This document shows, piece by piece, positions 39,128 through 47,321 of a DNA stretch of 64,000 bases (position 1 is its first letter; the number at the start of each line of letters is the position of its first letter). The position numbers were made by a program, and so were the translations under genes. Origin of the DNA: Nonomuraea wenchangensis. Lineage in GTDB: Bacteria > Actinomycetota > Actinomycetes > Streptosporangiales > Streptosporangiaceae. Where the stretch lies: the NCBI RefSeq assembly GCF_900111685.1, contig NZ_FOHX01000002.1:555869-619868 (forward strand). Direction: 5' to 3'. The notes below the pieces were generated by a model. The model did not search any database. It worked only from the letters and a program-made list of their open reading frames with translations, and had not been told where the DNA came from.

Positions 39128-40474
39128 ATGCCGATGGCGGTCCTGCTCGACGGCTCCGGGCTGACGTGCGCGCAGGTCCACGACGTCGCCCGCGGCGGCG
39201 CCCGGGTCGAGCTCGCCGGGCTGGACCGGGCGCGGGCCGCGTGGGTGACCGCCCAGGAGCTGACCGGCCCGGTGTACGGGCGCAGCACCGGGGCGGGCGC
39301 CAACAAGGACGTCCCGGTCCAGGAGCCCGGCCTCGGCCTGCTGCGCAGCCACGCCATCGGCGCCGGTCCCCCGATCGAGCCGGACCGTGCGCGGGCGATG
39401 CTCACGGTCCGGCTCAACCAACTGCTCGCGGGCGGCTCGGGGCTCGACCCGGCCGTCCTTCCCGTGCTGGCGGCGGCGGTCAACGCCGGCTTCGTCCCGC
39501 CGATCAGCACGTACGGTGCCATCGGCACCGGCGACCTCACCGCCCTCGCCACGACGGCCCTGTGCCTGCTCGGCGAGCTCCCCTGGCTCCACGCCCCGAC
39601 TTCCCCCGCCGCCGTGCCTCCCGAGCCGCGGTTCGCGCTCGCCTCCGAGGACGCGCTGCCGTTCATCAGCTCGGGCGCCGCCACCCTGGCCGACGCCGCA
39701 CTCGCCTGCCACCGGCTTCGTGTCCTGCTCGACGGCGCCATCGACGTGGCCGCCCTGTCGTACACCGCCATCGGCGCCTCCGCCGAGCCGCTGGCCGCCG
39801 TCGTCCAGGAGGCCCGCCCGCATCCCGGGCAGGCCGCGGTCGCCGCCCGCCTGCGCGGCCTCCTCGCCCGCGAGCAGGCCGCCCGCATCCAGGACCCGTA
39901 CGGTTTCCGCGCCTTCGCCCAGGTCCACGGCGCCGCGCTGGACGCGCTCGGCCGCGCCCGCGCCGCCGTCGAGACCGATCTGAACGCCGCCGCCGAGAAC
40001 CCGCTCATCGCCGGCTCCCTCGCCTGGCACAACGGCAACTTCCACGCGGCCCCGATCGCCCTCGCCCTGGACGGCCTGCGCGCCGCGGTCGCCCAGACCG
40101 CGCAGCTCAGCACCGCCCGCCTGGCCACCCTCATGGACCCGGACTACACCGGCCGCCACCGCTTCCTCGCCGACCGGCCGGGCGCGTCCGGTGCCCTGAT
40201 CCTGGAGTACGTCGCCCAGGACGCCCTCGCCGAGCTGCGCCACCTCGCCGGCCCGGTCACGACCGGCACCGCGGTCATCTCGCTCGGCGTCGAGGACCAC
40301 GCGAGCTTCGCCACCCAGGCCGCCAGGTATGCGCTGCGCTGCCTCGAACCGCTGGAGATCGTCCTCGCCTGCGAGCGCACGGCCGCCACCCGCGCCCTCC
40401 ATCCGCCCCCGCCCGACCGGGACCTGACCGCCGACCTGGCCGCCGCCCGCCAGGCCCTCATCTCGGGCGGGTGA
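39128..40474 (+). CDS. Aromatic amino acid ammonia-lyase-family protein lacking the MIO Ser
   Basis: A 448-residue member of the histidine/phenylalanine ammonia-lyase fold (normally about 510). Conserved elements include YGRSTGAGANK (residue 50, equivalent to the catalytic Tyr loop YG.NTGFG), NQLL, NAAAENPL and HNGNFHA. The MIO cofactor forms from Ala-Ser-Gly in GASGDLAPLAH; here the site is IGTGDLTALA, so Gly133-Thr134-Gly135 replaces it. Without the Ser, the normal MIO is unlikely. MIO-independent homologues are known, ergothionase as I recall, so a non-ammonia elimination is possible. Near the LacI-controlled thiol-dioxygenase operon but convergent with its regulator. Confidence 0.85.
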   Translation: MPMAVLLDGSGLTCAQVHDVARGGARVELAGLDRARAAWVTAQELTGPVYGRSTGAGANKDVPVQEPGLGLLRSHAIGAGPPIEPDRARAMLTVRLNQLLAGGSGLDPAVLPVLAAAVNAGFVPPISTYGAIGTGDLTALATTALCLLGELPWLHAPTSPAAVPPEPRFALASEDALPFISSGAATLADAALACHRLRVLLDGAIDVAALSYTAIGASAEPLAAVVQEARPHPGQAAVAARLRGLLAREQAARIQDPYGFRAFAQVHGAALDALGRARAAVETDLNAAAENPLIAGSLAWHNGNFHAAPIALALDGLRAAVAQTAQLSTARLATLMDPDYTGRHRFLADRPGASGALILEYVAQDALAELRHLAGPVTTGTAVISLGVEDHASFATQAARYALRCLEPLEIVLACERTAATRALHPPPPDRDLTADLAAARQALISGG

Positions 40475-40483
40475 CCAGGGAGC

Positions 40484-41473
40484 TCAGGGGCGGGGAGCGG
40501 TGGAGGCGCGCCGGTGGAGGGTCGGGGACTGGATGACGCGGCGGCGGCGGGTCGCCCCGTCGGCGGCGGCGGCCGTGAGGCGCACGGCGGCGCGGACGAT
40601 CCCGTCGATGTCCCAGTCGACCGTCGTCAGCCCCGGCGTCAGCAGCCCCGACATCGGGTGGTCGTCGTAGCCCATGACGGACACGTCGTCGGGGATCGAC
40701 AGCCCGAGCTCCTGCGCCGCCGCGTAGACCCCGTAGGCGATGGAGTCGGCGAAGCAGAAGACGGCGCTCGGCTTGCGGTCGAGCAGGATGTCGCGGGCGG
40801 CCGCGGTGGCGGCGGTCATCCCGTGGGGTGCGGTGGTGACCGCGATGTCGAGCCCCAGACGCTCGGCCTCGGCGGTGACGTGCACGTCGGCGGGCCGGTC
40901 GGGGGTGCTGGGCCGGGTGGGGGTGAGGACGGAGATGCGCCGGTGGCCGAGGTCGCGCAGGTGCTCAAGGGCGAGGGTGACGCCGCGCCGGTTGTCGAAG
41001 ATGACCTCGCCGGCGGTGCCGGGCAGCGAGTCGCCGATCGCGATCACGGGCAGCGACTCGCACAGCTCACTCCAGAACCCGGCCGCCGGGTCGAGCGGCT
41101 GCACGATCATGCCGTCGACGCGCTGGTCACGGAGCTGCTGGGCGAGGGCGCGCTCGCGGGCGGGGTCGCCGACGGCGTCGAGGATCAGGGCGTAGCGGTC
41201 CTTCTCCCGCAGCCCTCTGCTGATGCCGACCGCCAGCGACTGCTGCCAGAGGTCTTCGAGCGACCCGCAGAGCAGCCCGATCATCCCGCTGCGCCCGCTG
41301 GCCAGGGCTCTGGCGATGGGGTCGGCTTCGTAGCCCAGCTCGGCCGCCGCGGCGCGCACGCGCTCCATGGTCTCCTCGGAGACCTGCAGGCCGCGCAGCG
41401 CGTAGGAGACGGCCGCCGGCGACAGGCCGGTGGCCTGGGCCACTTCACGGATCGTCGCTCTCTTGCGAGGCAT
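40484..41473 (-). CDS. LacI-family regulator of the amidohydrolase/dioxygenase operon
   Basis: A 329-residue LacI protein. The helix-turn-helix with hinge is ATIREVAQATGLSPAAVSYA through LGYEADPIARALASGRSGMI (residues 6-64), followed by a periplasmic-binding-protein-like ligand domain. The divergent promoter region carries three palindromes TGAA.CG..TCA that resemble classical LacI sites, so it probably represses the operon starting at 41661 and perhaps itself. The ligand is not deducible. Confidence 0.93.
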   Translation of the reverse strand: MPRKRATIREVAQATGLSPAAVSYALRGLQVSEETMERVRAAAAELGYEADPIARALASGRSGMIGLLCGSLEDLWQQSLAVGISRGLREKDRYALILDAVGDPARERALAQQLRDQRVDGMIVQPLDPAAGFWSELCESLPVIAIGDSLPGTAGEVIFDNRRGVTLALEHLRDLGHRRISVLTPTRPSTPDRPADVHVTAEAERLGLDIAVTTAPHGMTAATAAARDILLDRKPSAVFCFADSIAYGVYAAAQELGLSIPDDVSVMGYDDHPMSGLLTPGLTTVDWDIDGIVRAAVRLTAAAADGATRRRRVIQSPTLHRRASTAPRP

Positions 41474-41555
41474 TGAACCAGCCTATGGCCTGCCACCGAC
41501 AGAATCCGGCTTCTCGGGATCGAGCGCGACGGGCCGACCGTTGACAGGGCTGAGG

Positions 41556-41593
41556 TGAAGCGTTTCACTGAACCGTATCACTGAATCGCTTCA
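41556..41593. promoter_or_regulatory. Three LacI-type operators at 13-bp intervals
   Basis: TGAAGCGTTTCA (41556-41567), TGAACCGTATCA (41569-41580) and TGAATCGCTTCA (41582-41593). Sites 1 and 3 are close to perfect LacI-type palindromes with central CG, site 2 is weaker. They begin exactly 13 bp apart. TTGACA at 41541-41546 is a perfect -35 hexamer just to the left. Confidence 0.8.
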
Positions 41594-41660
41594 CTCCCCT
41601 GCTGCCCCTGGACAGCAGGTTTGTATGTAATACTAGTAGGAAATGAGGGGAGGCATGATC

Positions 41661-42557
41661 GTGAGCGGTGGGATCGACGTCCATCAGCACCTGTGGACGG
41701 GTTCGTTCGTGGCGGCGCTGCGGGCGCGCACCGCCCCGCCCCGCCTCGACGGCTGGACGCTGATCCTCGACGGCGAGCCGCCCTACGAGGTGGACCCGGC
41801 CGACCACGAGCGCCGCGACACCACCGGCCTGGACCTGGCGCTGGTGTCGCTGTCGAGCCCGCTCGGCATCGAGTTCCTGCCGCCGGAGGAGTGCCGGCCG
41901 CTGCTCGACGCCCACCACGAGGGGGCGCTCGCGCTCGGTGAGCCGTTCGGCGTCTGGGCGGCCACCTGCCACAGCGAGCCCGATCCCGACCGGCTGGCGG
42001 CCGACCTCGACCGCGGCTGCGCCGGACTGCAGATCCCGGCGACGGCCGAGCCCGACGACCGGCTGCTCGAAGTGCTGACCGACCGCGACCTGCCGCTGTT
42101 CGTGCACCCCGGCCCGGCGCGCGTCCCCGAGGGAGCGCCGCCGTGGTGGCCGGCGGTGGTGCCGTACGTGCAGCAGATGCACCAGGCGTGGCACCACTTC
42201 CAGGCCGTCGTCCGGCCCCGGCACCCCCGGCTGCGCGTGTGCTTCGCGCTGCTCGCCGGCCTCGCGCCGCTCCACTCGGAGCGGCTGCTGGCCAGGGGCG
42301 GGACCGGCCGGGGCCTGGTCGATCCCGGCGCCTTCGTCGAGACCTCCTCCTACGGCCCCCGCGCGATCGACGCCATCGTCAGGGAGCTCGGCGTCGACGT
42401 CGTCGTCAACGGCTCCGACGCCCCCTACGCCACCGCGCCCGACCCGGGCCTCGGCGCCGCCGCCGCCCACGCCATCCGCGTCACCAATCCCCGCCGCCTG
42501 CTGGGCATCCGTCCCGGGGCGACCGTTCCACCGTCCAGAGAGGAGACACGTACGTGA
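41661..42557 (+). CDS. Amidohydrolase-family protein
   Basis: A 298-residue TIM-barrel metal hydrolase; the GTG at 41661 is chosen because GGGGAGG ends 7 bases earlier, while ATG codons at 41643 and 41655 lie too close to it. The metal motif is GIDVHQHLWTG near the N-terminus; further His/Asp ligands are FVHPG and NGSDAPYA near the C-terminus. Such enzymes open lactones, imidazolone or related rings or decarboxylate acids; the substrate is unknown. It overlaps the dioxygenase gene (GTGA), so the two are coupled, under the LacI operators. Confidence 0.85.
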   Translation: MSGGIDVHQHLWTGSFVAALRARTAPPRLDGWTLILDGEPPYEVDPADHERRDTTGLDLALVSLSSPLGIEFLPPEECRPLLDAHHEGALALGEPFGVWAATCHSEPDPDRLAADLDRGCAGLQIPATAEPDDRLLEVLTDRDLPLFVHPGPARVPEGAPPWWPAVVPYVQQMHQAWHHFQAVVRPRHPRLRVCFALLAGLAPLHSERLLARGGTGRGLVDPGAFVETSSYGPRAIDAIVRELGVDVVVNGSDAPYATAPDPGLGAAAAHAIRVTNPRRLLGIRPGATVPPSREETRT

Positions 42558-43102
42558 GCACCGACCAGATCCAGCAGGACGGGGGGACCTGCCACGCACT
42601 CCCCGAGCGCACGCTCGACCGGCGCGAGCTGCGCGACCTGGTGGACCGGCTGGCCGCCGGCCCGCAGGAGTGGGAGGAGCTGGTGGACTTCCCCGAGGAC
42701 GGCGGGCGGCACTACGCCTCGCTGCACCGCGACGCGTACGTGGACGTTTGGGTGCTGTGCTGGCGCCCCGAGGACGACACCGGCTGGCACGACCACGACA
42801 TCTCCTCGGGCGCGGTGCACGTGGTGCGGGGCGCGCTGCGCGAGTGCAATCCGCGCATCGGCGGCGAGCACCTGGAGACGGTGGTCACGGAGGGGCAGTC
42901 GTTCTCGTTCGGGCCTGACCACATCCACCGGCTGACCGGGGCGGTGGAGCGCAGCGTCTCCATCCACGCCTACTCGCCGCCGCTCTGGCGGCTCGGGCAG
43001 TACTCGATCGACGGCACCGGCGTGATGCGGCGGGTGTCCGTGAGCTACGCCGACGAGCTGCGGCCCCTGGACGACATCCAGGTGGCCGTCGAGGTGGCCT
43101 GA
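42554..43102 (+). CDS. Cysteine dioxygenase-type thiol dioxygenase
   Basis: A 182-residue cupin of the cysteine dioxygenase family. The iron ligands are seen as H79-D-H81 in TGWHDHDISSG and a third His in PDHIHRLTG (123-127); the S-x-H-x-Y outer-sphere triad is SIHAYSPP (Ser136, His138, Tyr140). It adds O2 to a thiol to form a sulfinate. Operon partner is a metal hydrolase, so the natural substrate may be a thiol other than cysteine. It is regulated by the LacI protein, not by a general cysteine regulator. Confidence 0.9.
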   Translation: MSTDQIQQDGGTCHALPERTLDRRELRDLVDRLAAGPQEWEELVDFPEDGGRHYASLHRDAYVDVWVLCWRPEDDTGWHDHDISSGAVHVVRGALRECNPRIGGEHLETVVTEGQSFSFGPDHIHRLTGAVERSVSIHAYSPPLWRLGQYSIDGTGVMRRVSVSYADELRPLDDIQVAVEVA

Positions 43103-43104
43103 CG

Positions 43105-43755
43105 TCAGCGCGGGCGCAGCACGCAGCAGCTTCCGCAGGGCTCCACGTCAGGGAGCGTGATCCACAGGCAGCAGGTCCTGCGGAAGTAGCGGTCGCCCAC
43201 CGGCTCGATCAGGCCGTCCACCGGCGGGCCGATCCGCCTGAGCAGCTCCATGTAGTCGCCTGGCACGACGGAGGTCAGCGGCTCCGCGAACGCCTCGGCC
43301 GTCGAGCCCCACAGCGTGCGCTCGCCCACCCTGGCCCGTCGGCTGATGGCGGTGACCAGCGGCTGCTGGGTCCGGGCCAGCGCCTCGCCGATGGCGTCCG
43401 TGCCGTCGGTCCAGGTGACGCGGGTGGCCGCGATCGTCACGCCGGCCTCGGAGACCTTGAACCACGTCTCCTCCGGGCGCATGACCGGCACCCGCCCGTC
43501 CAGCGCCCAGCCGAGCGCCATGGGCAGCGTGTGCCAGTAGCCGAACGTCTTCCAGAACAGTGCGGCGCCGACGTGGTGCGGCGCGTTCCAGCGCCGGGCC
43601 GTCTCGTCGATCAGCTCGTCCAGCCGTGTGTGGGGCTCGCGCAGCAGCTCCGCGACCGGCGTCCAGGTCTCGTCCGGCTCGATGACCAGACCGGGCTCGA
43701 CCCCGAGCACCCCGCCGCGCGCGTCGGCCATGCGCTGGAGCACTTCGGTCAGCAC
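43105..43755 (-). CDS. FhuF-like (2Fe-2S) ferric reductase-family protein
   Basis: A 216-residue protein. The C-terminus RRTCCLWITLPDVEPCGSCC holds Cys195, 196, 207, 210 and 211 in the C-C-x10-C-x2-C pattern of the FhuF 2Fe-2S domain, which reduces ferric siderophores in the cytoplasm. The N-terminal 180 residues resemble the FhuF body (RWNAPHHVGAALFWKTFGYW). No siderophore genes are in the window. It converges on the dioxygenase gene with a two-base gap. Confidence 0.85.
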   Translation of the reverse strand: MLTEVLQRMADARGGVLGVEPGLVIEPDETWTPVAELLREPHTRLDELIDETARRWNAPHHVGAALFWKTFGYWHTLPMALGWALDGRVPVMRPEETWFKVSEAGVTIAATRVTWTDGTDAIGEALARTQQPLVTAISRRARVGERTLWGSTAEAFAEPLTSVVPGDYMELLRRIGPPVDGLIEPVGDRYFRRTCCLWITLPDVEPCGSCCVLRPR

Positions 43756-43777
43756 CCCGGACCCCCTTCCGGCCTCC

Positions 43778-44950
43778 TCACGGTCGGCCAGGCCCTAACG
43801 TAGCAGGGCGGCCGGCGAACCAGCCGACCACGATCTGCCCCGCCAGCACCCCCAGCGCCACCGTCAGCGGCACGTCCCAGCCGCCGGACAGCTCGCGCAG
43901 GTAGCCGAAGAGCAGCGGGCCGAGGGCGGCGATCACGTACCCGACCGACTGGGCCACGGCCGACAGCGCGGTCACCGTGGCCGGGTCCGCCGGGCGCAGC
44001 GCGATGATGAGCAGCGCGAGCGCGAACGACGCGCCCTGCCCGAGCCCGAGGACGATCATCCACAGCCACGGGAGGGTCGTCGGGGCCAGCAGTACGCCGA
44101 GGTAGCCGAGCACGGTCAGCACGCCCGCGCCCACCACGTACGGCACCTGCGAGGCCCGCCGCCCGGCCAGCACCGGGACCGCGAGCGAGGCGGCGACCTG
44201 CACCAGGTTCGTCAGGCTGAGCAGGTAGCCGGCCTGCTCGGCGGGCACGCCCCGCTCCATGAAGATCGTCGGCAGCCAGGCCAGGACGACGTAGAAGGTG
44301 AGGGACTGCAGGCCCATGAGCGCGGTGACGTACCAGGTGACGCGGCTGCGCAGCACCGTACGGAAGGGGCGCGGGCCGTTCGGCTGAGGAGGCTGCGCGC
44401 GGAGCGCCTGCGGCAGCCAGAGCAGCGCCGCCAGCAGGGCGGGCACGGCCAGCAGCGCCGTCACCCCGCGCCAGTTGAACCCGGTGAGCCGCTCGACCGG
44501 GATCACCACGGCCGAGGCGATGGCCGCGCCGGCCACCACGGCGGAGACGTAGACGCCGGTCATCACGTTGATCCGGGACGGGAAGTGCTGCTTGACGACG
44601 CCGGGCATGGAGACGTTCATGACGGCGATCGCGGTGGCGGCCAGCGCCGAGCCGAGGTAGAGCATCGGCGCGCCGTCGAGGCCGCGCAGCGCCACGCCGC
44701 AGGCGATCACGAGCAGGCCGGCCAGCAGCGTGCGGTCGAGCCCGATCCGCCGCGCCAGCAGGGGCGCGACCGAGCCGAACACGCCCAGGCAGACCACCAT
44801 CACGGTGGTGATCGCGCCGCCGCCCGCGGGCGAGAGGCCCACGTCGCCCATGATCTCGTCGAGGAGGGGGGAGACGCCCGCGATGGCCGGGCGCAGATTG
44901 AGCGCGGCCAGCACGAAACCGGCCACGAGCACCACAGATCGCAACGACAT
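43778..44950 (-). CDS. MFS transporter (CynX/NimT-like)
   Basis: A 390-residue major facilitator with twelve hydrophobic segments, starting MSLRSVVLVAGFVLAALNLRPAIAGVSP; the LNLRPA..GVSPLL start is typical of the CynX/NimT group. Substrates of this group include cyanate and 2-nitroimidazole; none can be assigned here. The ATG at 44950 follows the divergent LacI-type operator, and longer starts would cross it. Probably controlled by the divergent LacI gene. Confidence 0.9.
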   Translation of the reverse strand: MSLRSVVLVAGFVLAALNLRPAIAGVSPLLDEIMGDVGLSPAGGGAITTVMVVCLGVFGSVAPLLARRIGLDRTLLAGLLVIACGVALRGLDGAPMLYLGSALAATAIAVMNVSMPGVVKQHFPSRINVMTGVYVSAVVAGAAIASAVVIPVERLTGFNWRGVTALLAVPALLAALLWLPQALRAQPPQPNGPRPFRTVLRSRVTWYVTALMGLQSLTFYVVLAWLPTIFMERGVPAEQAGYLLSLTNLVQVAASLAVPVLAGRRASQVPYVVGAGVLTVLGYLGVLLAPTTLPWLWMIVLGLGQGASFALALLIIALRPADPATVTALSAVAQSVGYVIAALGPLLFGYLRELSGGWDVPLTVALGVLAGQIVVGWFAGRPATLGPGRP

Positions 44951-44975
44951 AAGCGTCCACTCTGGCACACGCCCT

Positions 44976-44987
44976 GACAGCGTTGTC
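44976..44987. promoter_or_regulatory. LacI-type operator between MFS and lacI genes
   Basis: GACAGCGTTGTC, of the form GACANCGNTGTC with central CG, lies between the two divergent genes. It is the same type as the perfect palindrome TTGACAACGTTGTCAA at 60195-60210 in front of the second sugar transporter. Confidence 0.65.
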
Positions 44988-45017
44988 CGCCCCCTTGCGG
45001 TGAGACATGATCCAGGC

Positions 45018-45998
45018 GTGAGACCGACGATGAAGGACGTCGCCACGGCGGCGGGCGTGGCGCTGAAGACCGTATCGCGCGTGGTCAACGGCGAGCCCGG
45101 CGTCCATCCCGCCACGGCCGAGCGGGTCCGCGCGGCCATCGACCGGCTGGGTTACCGCCGCAACGAGAGCGCCCGGGTGCTGCGCAGGGGCAGGACCGCC
45201 ACGATCGGGCTGGTGATCGAGGACGTCGCCGACCCGTTCTACGCGGGACTCAGCCGGGCCGTCGAGGACGTCGCGATCGCGCACGACTGCCTGCTGCTCA
45301 GCGGCTCGTCCGGGGAGGAGGCCGGACGCGAGCGTGAGCTGGTCGAGACGTTCTGCGCGCGGCGGGTGGACGGGATCGTCGTCGTGCCGGCCGGGGCCGA
45401 CCACGGCTACCTGCGGCCGGAGCTGGAGGCGGGCACTAAGGTGGTCTTCGCCGACCGGCCGCCGGGGGCTGGGCTGGACGCCGACACCGTGCTCGCCGAC
45501 AACGCGGGCGGGGCCGGGCGGGCCGTACGGCACCTGCTCGGGCAGGGCCACGAGCGGGTCGCCTTCGTCGGTGACGCCCCGGCCATCTACACCGCCGCCG
45601 AGCGGCACCGCGGCTACCGGGACGCGCTGGGCGACCGGTACGACCCCCGCCTGGTCGCGATGCGGCCGCCCGCCGAGGAGGCGATGCGGGCGGACCTGGA
45701 GCGCATGTTCGCCCTGGACCGGCCGCCCACCGCGATCTTCACCGGCAACGGCCGCTGCACCGTGACGGCGCTGCGGGCGCTCGCCGGGCGGAAGGTGGCG
45801 CTGGTGGGCTTCGACGACTTCGAGCTGGCCGACCTGCTGCGACCAGGGGTGACGGTCGTCGCGCAGGACCCGGCGCGGATGGGGCGGGTGGCGGCCGAGC
45901 TGCTGTTCCGCCGGCTGTGCGGCGACGAGGGACCGCCCGAGCACATCCGGCTCCCGGTCCGCCTCATCCCGCGCGGCTCGGGCGAGCTCGCGCCGTGA
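45018..45998 (+). CDS. LacI-family transcriptional regulator
   Basis: A 326-residue LacI protein from GTG 45018. The DNA-binding domain is TMKDVATAAGVALKTVSRVV with hinge RRNESARVLRRGRTATIGLV (residues about 4-60). The ligand domain follows the periplasmic-binding-protein fold. The GACANCGNTGTC operator in its own divergent promoter resembles that at 60.2 kb, so it could control that sugar transporter as well as the MFS gene. Its last codons and stop region are nearly repeated just downstream. Confidence 0.93.
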   Translation: MRPTMKDVATAAGVALKTVSRVVNGEPGVHPATAERVRAAIDRLGYRRNESARVLRRGRTATIGLVIEDVADPFYAGLSRAVEDVAIAHDCLLLSGSSGEEAGRERELVETFCARRVDGIVVVPAGADHGYLRPELEAGTKVVFADRPPGAGLDADTVLADNAGGAGRAVRHLLGQGHERVAFVGDAPAIYTAAERHRGYRDALGDRYDPRLVAMRPPAEEAMRADLERMFALDRPPTAIFTGNGRCTVTALRALAGRKVALVGFDDFELADLLRPGVTVVAQDPARMGRVAAELLFRRLCGDEGPPEHIRLPVRLIPRGSGELAP

Positions 45999-46066
45999 GT
46001 GCGGTCAACCTGAGCCGCGCGGCTCGGGCTCATCCCGCGCGGCTCGGGCGAGCTTCCGCCGTGAGC
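45964..46066. repeat. Direct repeat at the lacI and MFS 3' ends
   Basis: A 37-base unit at 45964-46000 recurs at 46030-46066 with two mismatches, plus a partial copy of the central part at about 46013-46030. It encodes the last residues of the LacI protein in the first copy and, in antisense, the tail of the convergent MFS protein in the second. It looks like a local duplication. Confidence 0.8.
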
Positions 46067-47262
46067 GCTTGCGGGCGCAGGACGCCGGCGAGGGCCAGGG
46101 CCACCAGGACGCCCGCGCCGCCCGCGACCGCGATGGCCGTCCCCGGACCGGCCGCCTCGCCGAGCGCGCCGACGACCGCCGCGCCCACCGCCTGCCCCGT
46201 CATCAGCCCCGCCGACTGGAGCCCGAACGCCTGCCCGCGCGTCTCCTCCGGCACCACGTCCACGAACCGCCGCTGCAGCCCGAGCTGGTACGCCAGCCCC
46301 GCCGCCCCCAGCGCCGCGAGCACCGAAGCCCAGCCGATGCCGGGCGCGAGCGCGAAGCCCAGCCAGGGCACCCCGAGCAGCACCGCCAGCGGCAGCGACA
46401 GCCGCTCGCGCAGTTCGGGGCGGGCGAAGCGGCCCACCACGAACTCGCTCACCGCCATCCCGCCGGCGGCCGCCGCCAGCACCATCCCCGCTTGCCCCTG
46501 GCCGCCGAGGTAGGGCACGACCATGGCCTCGGCCCCGGCCACGCACACGCACGGCAGCCATTGGGCGAGCAGCAGTCCGCGTACCCGCCGGTCGCCGACC
46601 AGCCGCCGGTTCACCCGGAGCGTCTCGCGCACGGCCCCGCTCCAGCCGGACAGCATCCGCCCGGCCTCCCTGGCGACGCGGGGAGGCCGATGGGGCAGGC
46701 CGACGCGCAGCACCACGGCCGCCACGACGGACAGCGCCGACGTGACGGCCAGCGCCCCGGACGGCCCGGTGGCCGCCAGGAAGGCGCCCCCGGCCGCGAG
46801 CCCCACGATCTGCGCGCTCGCCGAGGCCACGTTGAGCACCGACCGCCCCAGCACGAACGCGTCCCCGGGCAGCACCTCGGGCAGCATGGCCGTCCGCGCC
46901 GACATGAACACCGGCGAGAACAGCCCGGTGGCCAGGACGAGTGCCAGCAGCGCCCACACCGGCAGGTCCGCGTACGCCAGCACCAGGCAGGTCACCGCCC
47001 GCACGACCTCGCCGGCGATCATCAGCGCCCGCGGCGCCAGGCGGTCGGCCAGCGACAGCAGGAACAGCCCGCCGACGACGAACGGCAGCCACCCCGCCAT
47101 GTACGCCGCCGCCGACAACCCCGCCGACCCGGTCCGCGCGTACACCAGCACGGACAGCGCCAGCATCTTGACCACGTCCCCGGCGATGAGCAGCACGAAG
47201 CTGCCGAACAGCACCCGGAACTCCTTGACGGCGAACACCTCGCCGAACGTCGCGCCTTTCAC
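46030..47262 (-). CDS. MFS transporter
   Basis: A 410-residue major facilitator with twelve predicted helices. FGEVFAVKEFRVLFGSFVLLIAGD opens it; SLADRLAPRALMIAGEVVRA is the loop 2-3 signature and LPHRPPR a central cytoplasmic loop. ArsR-type regulator divergent with 59 bases between, so the two probably form a regulated efflux pair. The substrate is unknown. The C-terminal residues AEARPSRAG are encoded by the duplicated segment and may be a recent addition. Confidence 0.9.
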   Translation of the reverse strand: MKGATFGEVFAVKEFRVLFGSFVLLIAGDVVKMLALSVLVYARTGSAGLSAAAYMAGWLPFVVGGLFLLSLADRLAPRALMIAGEVVRAVTCLVLAYADLPVWALLALVLATGLFSPVFMSARTAMLPEVLPGDAFVLGRSVLNVASASAQIVGLAAGGAFLAATGPSGALAVTSALSVVAAVVLRVGLPHRPPRVAREAGRMLSGWSGAVRETLRVNRRLVGDRRVRGLLLAQWLPCVCVAGAEAMVVPYLGGQGQAGMVLAAAAGGMAVSEFVVGRFARPELRERLSLPLAVLLGVPWLGFALAPGIGWASVLAALGAAGLAYQLGLQRRFVDVVPEETRGQAFGLQSAGLMTGQAVGAAVVGALGEAAGPGTAIAVAGGAGVLVALALAGVLRPQALTAEARPSRAG

Positions 47263-47321
47263 CCGACCGATGGTGCGGACCGGGACACCGCTCGCGCGAC
47301 TTCTTCGGATATAACCGAAAG

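Noticed and set aside
39071-40402. A 443-codon open frame antisense to the lyase
   Set aside because: Composition is low-complexity and there is no ribosome-binding site; the plus-strand gene has family motifs.
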